From positions 2,356,001-2,420,000 of the forward strand of contig NZ_CP032286.1 in assembly GCF_002165305.2 (NCBI RefSeq): a DNA stretch of 64,000 bases, given 5' to 3'. The stretch is from Acinetobacter sp. WCHA55. Lineage in GTDB: Bacteria > Pseudomonadota > Gammaproteobacteria > Pseudomonadales > Moraxellaceae. The translations under genes and the position numbers were made by a program. Within the stretch, counting starts at the first letter, position 1; every line of letters begins with the position of its first letter. Below are positions 57,599 to 64,000 of this stretch, piece by piece. The notes under the pieces are model-generated. The model saw nothing but the letters and a program-made list of their open reading frames with translations. It was not told the DNA's origin and searched no databases.

Positions 57599-60500
57599 AT
57601 GTGGTTAACCCGTATTAGTGTGAAATATCCTGTTTTTACCATCATGATGATGTTCTGTCTGATGGTTTTGGGCTTAGCCTCTTGGCAAAGAATGGGGGTT
57701 GAGGAGTTTCCAGATGTCGATTTCCCCTTCGTGGTGGTTTATACCACCTATCCAGGGGCATCGCCTGAAACGGTGGAGTCTGAAATCACCAAGAAAATGG
57801 AAGATCAAATCAATACCATTTCAGGTTTAAAACAGGTCATTTCTCAGTCTAGCGAAGGCTTATCGACAATTATTGCTGAGTTTGAGCTTGATGTTTCTTC
57901 TGCTGTAGCCGCACAAGATGTCCGCGATAAAATTGCACCGGTCTCTGCTCAATTTCGAGATGAAATTCAAGACCCGATTGTTGAACGTTACGATCCTTCT
58001 GCCAATGCCGTGATGTCGATTGTATTTGAATCACAAAACATGTCACTGAAAGAGCTCAGTTCTTATTTGGATCAGCGCATCATTCCACAGTTTAGAACCG
58101 TTTCTGGTGTCGGTACAGTTAACTTGTTAGGTGATGCCAAGCGACAAATTCGCATACAGATTGAACCCCACAAATTACAAAGTTTTGGGCTTGGTATTGA
58201 TCAGATCATTAACACGCTAAAAGCTGAAAATGTCGAAGTTCCAGGTGGAACGTTGAAACATGGTAACAGTGAACTCGTGGTCGAGATCAAGTCTAAAGTG
58301 ATTCATCCTTTAGCCTTCGGCGATTTGGTGATTGCCAATAAAAATGGTGTACCAATTTATTTGCGCCAAGTCGCAAGCATTTCAGACAGCCAAGCCGAAC
58401 TTGAGTCGAGTGCCTATTTAGATGGTAAAACCGCAGTTGCGATTGATATTTTACGCAGTTCCGATTCAAATGTGATTGACGTGGTCGATGGTACTTATGA
58501 GACCTTAGCAGATATTCAAAAACAATTGCCTAAAGGCACTACGGCAAAAGTCGTGGTGGATTCATCCAAAGGGATTCGTAACAGCATCACCGATGTTGCA
58601 CGTACCATTCTTGAAGGTGCCGCTCTTGCCATTTTGATTGTCCTGCTGTTTTTAGGTTCATTCCGTTCCACTGCCATTACAGGTATGACGTTGCCGATTG
58701 CCCTTCTTGGCACTCTGACGTTTATTTGGATCTTTGGATTTAGCATCAATATGATGACCTTACTAGCACTGTCACTCAGCATTGGCTTACTGATTGATGA
58801 TGCGATTGTCGTGCGTGAAAATATTGTGCGACATGCAGACATGGGCAAAGACCCTGTCACAGCAGCCCTTGATGGGACCAAAGAAATTGGACTCGCAGTT
58901 CTAGCCACCACCTTAACTATTGTTGCGGTGTTCTTACCCGTGGCATTTATGGGGGGGATTATCGGTCGCTTTTTCTATCAGTTTGGCGTAACCGTCAGTA
59001 CTGCTGTGCTGATCTCCATGTTTGTCAGCTTTACTTTAGATCCAATGCTATCTGCACATTGGGCCGAAAAGCATAATCCAAATAAACCACCCAATCGAAT
59101 CAAACGTTTTTTCAATTGGATTTCTGGCAAACTAAATAATCTCAGCCATGGCTATGAGAAACTCCTCAAGCTTGCTTTACGCTTCCGATTTATCACCCTC
59201 ATAATTGCTGTAGCTTCACTGTTCGGCGCATTAGGCTTATCTGAACTAATTGGAACAGAGTTTGTCCCTGTTCCAGATAAAGGTGAGATTCGGATTAAAT
59301 TCGAAACACCTGTCGACGCCTCTTTGGAATATTCACAAGCCAAACTGCTGCAAGTCGATAAAATTATTCAGCAGCACCCTGACGTTCGAGCAACCTATGC
59401 CGTGATTAATGGTGTTACGGATCGTGGTAAAAACCATGTCAGTATTCGCGTAACCGTTACGTCACGTACAGAACGAAAGAAAAGCTTAACCGATTTAAAC
59501 AATGAATTCCGCCAACGCTTACAACAAGTCGGTGGCATTACTGTGACCTCAATTGCCTCCGCAGATGAAACGGTATCGGGCGGACAAAAGCCAGTGATGA
59601 TTTCCATCAAAGGTCCAGACTTAGCCGAATTGCAAAAAATTTCAGACCGCTTTATGGCAGAAATTGCGCAAGTCAAAGGCATTGTCGACTTAGAAAGTTC
59701 ACTTAAAGCTCCTAAACCGACTTTAGGCGTGCATATTAATCGGGTCTTAGCCAGCGATTTGGGCCTATCAGTCAACCAAATTGCCAATGTGATTCGCCCA
59801 CTAATTGCAGGGGATGATGTCACCACATGGCAAGACAACAAAGGCGAAACTTATGACGTTAACCTACGCCTAACCGAAACTGCACGTAGCTTACCTAGTG
59901 ATGTACAAAACCTTTACCTAACATCGCAAAAAACGGATGCCAATGGTCAAGCATTATTGATTCCCCTTTCTAGCGTTGCCCATTTAGAAGAAAGTCTGGG
60001 CGCATCGCAGATTAATCGACGCGATCTAACACGGGAAGTTCTGATTGAGGCCAACACTTCAGGTCGCCCTGCAGGCGATATTGGCATGGATATTAAAAAA
60101 ATTGAAGACAACTTTGAGCTTCCTGCAGGTTATAGTTTTGACACACAAGGTTCAAACAAAGACATGGCTGAATCCGCAGGTTATGCCATGACCGCAATCA
60201 CCTTATCGATTGTGTTTATTTATATTGTGCTAGGTTCGCAGTTTAATAGTTTTATTCACCCTGCAGCGATTATGGCTTCCCTGCCACTATCATTAATTGG
60301 GGTATTTTTAGCGCTCTTCTTATTTAACTCCACCATGAACTTGTTTTCTATTATCGGTATTATCATGTTGATGGGCTTGGTGACCAAAAATGCAATTCTA
60401 TTGATCGATTTCATTAAAAAAGCCATGGATCACGGCGTTGATCGTTATCAAGCGATTATTGATGCGGGTAAAACACGTCTACGCCCCATTTTGATGACTA

Positions 60501-60703
60501 CTAGTGCTATGGTGATGGGCATGGTACCTCTGGCTTTAGGGCTAGGTGAAGGAGGTGAACAAAGCGCACCTATGGCACATGCAGTGATCGGCGGTGTCAT
60601 TACATCGACACTGCTGACCTTGGTGGTGGTTCCTGTGATCTTCACCTATTTAGATGACTTTAAGAACTTTATGCTGCGTCAAGCACGTAAAATCATGTCA
60701 TAA
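57599..60703 (+). CDS. RND multidrug efflux permease (HAE1-type)
   Basis: 1,034 residues, twelve helices with two large periplasmic loops. FPVVVVYTTYPGASPETVE-type PN1 start, GLLIDDAIVVREN (charged proton-relay Asp pair in TM4), and second-half VTKNAILLIDFI. Exchanges protons for drugs with the adaptor just upstream. Complete. Followed by a GC-rich hairpin terminator at 60720. Confidence 0.94.
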   Translation: MWLTRISVKYPVFTIMMMFCLMVLGLASWQRMGVEEFPDVDFPFVVVYTTYPGASPETVESEITKKMEDQINTISGLKQVISQSSEGLSTIIAEFELDVSSAVAAQDVRDKIAPVSAQFRDEIQDPIVERYDPSANAVMSIVFESQNMSLKELSSYLDQRIIPQFRTVSGVGTVNLLGDAKRQIRIQIEPHKLQSFGLGIDQIINTLKAENVEVPGGTLKHGNSELVVEIKSKVIHPLAFGDLVIANKNGVPIYLRQVASISDSQAELESSAYLDGKTAVAIDILRSSDSNVIDVVDGTYETLADIQKQLPKGTTAKVVVDSSKGIRNSITDVARTILEGAALAILIVLLFLGSFRSTAITGMTLPIALLGTLTFIWIFGFSINMMTLLALSLSIGLLIDDAIVVRENIVRHADMGKDPVTAALDGTKEIGLAVLATTLTIVAVFLPVAFMGGIIGRFFYQFGVTVSTAVLISMFVSFTLDPMLSAHWAEKHNPNKPPNRIKRFFNWISGKLNNLSHGYEKLLKLALRFRFITLIIAVASLFGALGLSELIGTEFVPVPDKGEIRIKFETPVDASLEYSQAKLLQVDKIIQQHPDVRATYAVINGVTDRGKNHVSIRVTVTSRTERKKSLTDLNNEFRQRLQQVGGITVTSIASADETVSGGQKPVMISIKGPDLAELQKISDRFMAEIAQVKGIVDLESSLKAPKPTLGVHINRVLASDLGLSVNQIANVIRPLIAGDDVTTWQDNKGETYDVNLRLTETARSLPSDVQNLYLTSQKTDANGQALLIPLSSVAHLEESLGASQINRRDLTREVLIEANTSGRPAGDIGMDIKKIEDNFELPAGYSFDTQGSNKDMAESAGYAMTAITLSIVFIYIVLGSQFNSFIHPAAIMASLPLSLIGVFLALFLFNSTMNLFSIIGIIMLMGLVTKNAILLIDFIKKAMDHGVDRYQAIIDAGKTRLRPILMTTSAMVMGMVPLALGLGEGGEQSAPMAHAVIGGVITSTLLTLVVVPVIFTYLDDFKNFMLRQARKIMS

Positions 60704-60718
60704 TAATCGACATTTTTC

Positions 60719-60751
60719 TGAGGCGGTGTCGACATGCCTCCTCATTTTTTA
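60719..60751 (+). terminator. Terminator of the RND pump gene
   Basis: GAGGC-GGTGTCGACAT-GCCTC with T-rich tail CTCATTTTTT, 17 bases after the stop. Confidence 0.7.
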
Positions 60752-60798
60752 TCGTATAATCTTTGACTTTCAAAGTTTAAAATTTTAGGACAGTTTCC

Positions 60799-62517
60799 AT
60801 GCGCGCGAGTCGCTTTTTATTTGCAACGTTAAGAGAAACCCCAAATGACGCAGAAGTGATTTCACATCAACTAATGCTGCGTGCTGGGATGATTCGTAAA
60901 TTGGCTTCAGGTTTATATACTTGGCTGCCGATGGGCGTTCGCGTATTAAATAAAGTTGCAGCGATCGTTCATGAAGAAATGAACAATGCGGGTTCACTCG
61001 AAGTCCTGATGCCCGTAACTCAGCCAGCGTCTTTATGGGAAGAATCTGGTCGATATGTCCAATACGGCCCTGAACTGCTTCGTTTCAAAGACCGCCATAG
61101 CAACCCTTTCGTGCTTGGTCCTACCCACGAAGAAGTCATAACCGATCTTGCGCGCAATGAACTCAAAAGCTATAAACAATTGCCTGCAAACTTCTATCAA
61201 GTACAAACCAAATTCCGTGACGAAATTCGTCCACGCTTCGGTGTAATGCGTTCACGTGAATTTATCATGAAAGATGCTTATTCTTTCCACGCAAACCAAG
61301 AATCACTGCAAGAAACTTATGACATCATGTACAGCGCGTATTGCAAAATCTTTAGCCGTTTAGGTCTAGATTTCCGTCCAGTACAAGCAGATACAGGTTC
61401 AATTGGTGGTTCAGGCTCACACGAATTCCACGTATTAGCATCAAGTGGTGAAGATGATATCGCTTTCTCGACTGAATCTGACTATGCGGCAAATATTGAA
61501 ATGGCTGAGGCCGTTTTAGTCGGTGAACGTGCAGCGCCAACCAAAGCATTAGAAATTGTCGATACCCCAAATCAAAAAACCATTGCAGACGTCTCTAACT
61601 TCTTAAAATCTGATCCTGCTCACTCTGTAAAAGCCTTGTTAGTACAAGGTATTGCAGCCGAAGAGAGCCAAACAACACCAGTAGTTGCATTATTCTTACG
61701 TGGCGATCATGAGCTAAATGAAATTAAAGCGGAGAAGCATCCACGTATCGCATCACCATTAACTTTTGCAACAGAAGAACAACTTGTTGCACTGGGTTTA
61801 ACCGCTGGTTTCTGTGGACCACAAGGCTTAGTTGAAAAAGGCTTAACGGTCATTGTCGACCGCGCTGCGTCTGTACTGTCTGACTTTGTTGCTGGTGCAA
61901 ATGAGGTTGATAAACACGTGACTGGCCTAAACTGGGAACGTGATGCACAGTTCACCGAAGTTTATGACTTACGTAATGTGGTTGAGGGTGATCCATCTCC
62001 AGACGGTAAAGGTACGTTGCAAATTAAACGTGGTATCGAAGTCGGTCATATTTTCCAACTCGGTCAAAAGTACTCAGAAGCTTTGGGCTGTAAAGTTCTA
62101 GGTGAAGATGGTAAGCCATTTACGGTAACCATGGGTTGTTACGGTATTGGTGTAACACGCGTGGTTGCCTCTGCAATTGAGCAAAACTTTGACGAAAAAG
62201 GCATTATTTGGCCTGTGGCAATTGCACCATTTGAAGTTGCCATTGTTCCTATGAATGCACATAAGTCTCCACGTACTTTAGAAGCAGCTGAAGCACTGTA
62301 CGCTGAACTTACGACAGCAGGTTATGATGTTTTACTAGATGATCGTAACGAACGTCCAGGCGTGAAATTCTCTGACCTAGAGCTTACAGGTATTCCTCAC
62401 CGTATTGTGATTGGTGAAAAAGGCTTGGATGCAGGCACTTTTGAATATAAAGGCCGTCGTGATGCTGAGTCTGTAAACATTTCTAAAGAAGAGTTATTGG
62501 CGAAAATTGCAAAATAA
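60799..62517 (+). CDS. proS: Prolyl-tRNA synthetase
   Basis: 572 residues, bacterial type. Class II motifs: motif 1 near 50-70, motif 2 [28 protein letters not shown], motif 3 [19 protein letters not shown]. The inserted editing domain (about 225-400) and the anticodon-binding C-terminus ([24 protein letters not shown]) are present. Charges tRNA-Pro. Strong terminator follows. Confidence 0.96.
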   Translation: MRASRFLFATLRETPNDAEVISHQLMLRAGMIRKLASGLYTWLPMGVRVLNKVAAIVHEEMNNAGSLEVLMPVTQPASLWEESGRYVQYGPELLRFKDRHSNPFVLGPTHEEVITDLARNELKSYKQLPANFYQVQTKFRDEIRPRFGVMRSREFIMKDAYSFHANQESLQETYDIMYSAYCKIFSRLGLDFRPVQADTGSIGGSGSHEFHVLASSGEDDIAFSTESDYAANIEMAEAVLVGERAAPTKALEIVDTPNQKTIADVSNFLKSDPAHSVKALLVQGIAAEESQTTPVVALFLRGDHELNEIKAEKHPRIASPLTFATEEQLVALGLTAGFCGPQGLVEKGLTVIVDRAASVLSDFVAGANEVDKHVTGLNWERDAQFTEVYDLRNVVEGDPSPDGKGTLQIKRGIEVGHIFQLGQKYSEALGCKVLGEDGKPFTVTMGCYGIGVTRVVASAIEQNFDEKGIIWPVAIAPFEVAIVPMNAHKSPRTLEAAEALYAELTTAGYDVLLDDRNERPGVKFSDLELTGIPHRIVIGEKGLDAGTFEYKGRRDAESVNISKEELLAKIAK

Positions 62518-62531
62518 TTCATTCTAGAATA

Positions 62532-62563
62532 AAAAAACCCGCGATTATCGCGGGTTTTTTTAT
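62532..62563. terminator. Bidirectional terminator after proS
   Basis: AAAAAACCCGCGA, loop TTA, TCGCGGGTTTTTTT. Convergent with the secreted-protein gene. Confidence 0.92.
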
Positions 62564-62575
62564 TAGATCATATAT

Positions 62576-63928
62576 CTAACAGAATTTTAAACCACCATAG
62601 CAGTTCGATCGAAAGTTTTGCCCTTGTAAGCTTAAATTAGTCAGTGGAAAATCCAAAGTTGTCGTATTCATTGGAACATTACCAACAACTAATGCAGAAC
62701 CACCAACACATCCTGTTAAAAGGTTACCGCAATTTCGAGGATTATCCGTTAGATCTTTATTAATACCCGCAATAGTTTGTTTTAAGACCTCATTGGTAAT
62801 TGCCACTTTGGTTGTTGGGCTTAGGCTACCCAACTCCACCTCATCCTCCATGGCCAACCACCATCCCTTATTTGCTCCAACCGCAGCGCCCGTCCATAGG
62901 ATATCTTGTGATTGCAAAGATAATGATGCAGGGTTATTTAAATACAAAGCATGAATTAAACCTAAACTTTGGTTCACAGTGATATCCGTTTTAAGCCCAG
63001 TAATATTGCCTGACACCTGTTTATCTAAGTTTAAGAAACCGAGTACTTGAGCTGTTAATTGCCCACTAAAATTAATTTGCCCAACAGTACCCGTCCCTTT
63101 TAAAGTTACATCTTTCATTCGAGTCCCCGACACAACTGTCGAATTAATCGTAAAAGGTGCTGTAGTTGAAGATAGATTTAAATTATAAGTATCAGATGTA
63201 TATGAAATGTTATAACAAGGGTCTAAAAAGCCACTTACACAAGTTGTACCAGAGCTACTTCCGAGTAATCGTCCTTGCACAATACCATTCATAGTTAAAC
63301 CTGTATCTGCATAAGTCATGCTACGAGCAGATGTCACTGCAGTGCCAGATGCCGTCTTGGTTTTCATATAACCACTAAAGGTATTAATTCCATTAGGTAT
63401 CGCATTATTATTTGCATCTACATCATTATTAGTACCCAAGGTCATCAAACCTTTAATCTTTTCAGCACTGACACGAAAACCAAGTACCTCACGTGTTGCT
63501 GCTGAGGTCGGATTTTTAATAGCGAACTGAATAAATGGATTTGTGATTAATGCCGAAGTCGCTGCGCGCTGATCCGATGTATAGTTTGGATCATCAGGTA
63601 GTCCACTTAACCCAATATGATCGATATCAATATCGCAACTGTTGGCTCGAATTGAATTATTGTCGCCACCACATCCCAATTGAAGCTTTTTAATATTGGC
63701 ATTCAGCTCCAATTCCGCACTAAGGGCCAACTTATAAAAACCAATGTTTGATTGATTATATGTTTTCCCTTGTGCATCGGTTGTATTCGTCCCCTGCTGA
63801 AACTCTAGATTCATTAAAGACTGACCTTCAACTTCTGACAATTCCTCGTCATTTAAAGCGGTCATCGCATAACTTTGACTCAAGCCTAATGTTGCTGTGA
63901 TTAGAATTGAAATTAAAGACTTATTCAT
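62576..63928 (-). CDS. DUF6160/FilA-type secreted protein
   Basis: 450 residues. Signal peptide ending SYA-M, then the MTALNDEELSEVEGQ motif found at the start of DUF6160 proteins. The rest is a beta-rich secreted body with four visible Cys in short CGG, SNCD or NSC-type contexts and a C-terminal YGGLKFC. In Acinetobacter such genes sit beside proS in the fil gene group; I infer FilA-type but leave it unnamed. Ribosome site AAGGA lies ahead of ATG. The upstream gene on the same strand ends 24 bases away, so it belongs to a longer operon. Confidence 0.75.
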   Translation of the reverse strand: MNKSLISILITATLGLSQSYAMTALNDEELSEVEGQSLMNLEFQQGTNTTDAQGKTYNQSNIGFYKLALSAELELNANIKKLQLGCGGDNNSIRANSCDIDIDHIGLSGLPDDPNYTSDQRAATSALITNPFIQFAIKNPTSAATREVLGFRVSAEKIKGLMTLGTNNDVDANNNAIPNGINTFSGYMKTKTASGTAVTSARSMTYADTGLTMNGIVQGRLLGSSSGTTCVSGFLDPCYNISYTSDTYNLNLSSTTAPFTINSTVVSGTRMKDVTLKGTGTVGQINFSGQLTAQVLGFLNLDKQVSGNITGLKTDITVNQSLGLIHALYLNNPASLSLQSQDILWTGAAVGANKGWWLAMEDEVELGSLSPTTKVAITNEVLKQTIAGINKDLTDNPRNCGNLLTGCVGGSALVVGNVPMNTTTLDFPLTNLSLQGQNFRSNCYGGLKFC

Positions 63929-63952
63929 TTTATTTATTCCTTGTCATTCTTT

Positions 63953-64000
63953 TTAGCGCGGCGTAATCCCTAATGTGCTACGCATAGCCCCACCCGTAAT
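63953..64000 (-). CDS. 3' end of the upstream gene of the fil-type operon (partial)
   Basis: The minus strand reads the 15 codons ITGGAMRSTLGITPR then TAA, with no gap problem and a 24-base distance to the next start. I take it as the C-terminus of a gene lying mostly outside the window. Too short for a family call. Confidence 0.5.
   Translation of the reverse strand: MTGGAMRSTLGITPR

Overview
The window looks like chromosomal DNA of an Acinetobacter. The evidence is the low-to-moderate GC, a textbook ISAba1 copy, a DcaP-type porin, the pilG-pilH-pilI-pilJ-chpA twitching cluster without pilK, an entericidin-like lipoprotein upstream of dapE, and proS next to a DUF6160/Fil-type secreted protein. 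Species cannot be fixed from the sequence alone.

Layout. 1-3.4 kb: 3' part of metH. 3.4-8.3 kb: an AT-rich accessory block. It holds one large gene, encoding two TIR-like/nucleotide-hydrolase-like N-terminal modules fused to a Sll1717-type P-loop ATPase. An IS3-family element (5521-6802, 3-bp target duplication CCT) has cut the gene in two, and ISAba1 (7073-8252, 9-bp duplication CATTAAGTC) has separated it from its promoter. Removing the IS3 element and one CCT copy restores an unbroken frame of 781 residues. This is the strongest candidate in the window for an unusual, probably antiphage, system. 8.4-18.7 kb: small membrane protein, Fsr-like efflux pump with divergent AraC regulator, second peptide deformylase, MHS-type transporter, DUF2505 protein, PnuC, a crotonase/hydrolase/TetR cluster, GNAT. 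18.7-31.5 kb: 7TMR-DISM diguanylate cyclase, FKBP, YaeQ, an odd CobW-like protein, thioesterase, patatin lipoprotein, ChrA, AgcS, GltS, DcaP. 31.5-33.4 kb: gene-poor stretch with a nitroreductase relic and an IS30-family element. 33.5-41.9 kb: Bcr/CflA efflux, YccS-like FUSC protein, YcxB-like protein, Fur-box-preceded PepSY/flavodoxin/FNR reductase, a frameshifted DUF218 gene, DUF2750. 41.9-43.1 kb: ten tandem tRNA genes (five Val-UAC, five Asp-GUC) behind one strong promoter. 43.4-46.8 kb: L,D-transpeptidase-fold protein, YbaN, DUF1853, entericidin-like lipoprotein, dapE. 46.9-55.5 kb: Pil-Chp chemosensory operon. 55.7-62.5 kb: DUF4124-like protein, RND adaptor plus pump, proS. 62.6-64 kb: DUF6160/FilA-type secreted protein and the tail of its upstream neighbour.

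Together the backbone genes are housekeeping (methionine, lysine/peptidoglycan, tRNA charging), envelope transport, iron acquisition and surface motility control. The accessory signal is concentrated in the IS-riddled segment downstream of metH and, to a lesser degree, in the IS30/nitroreductase-relic segment.
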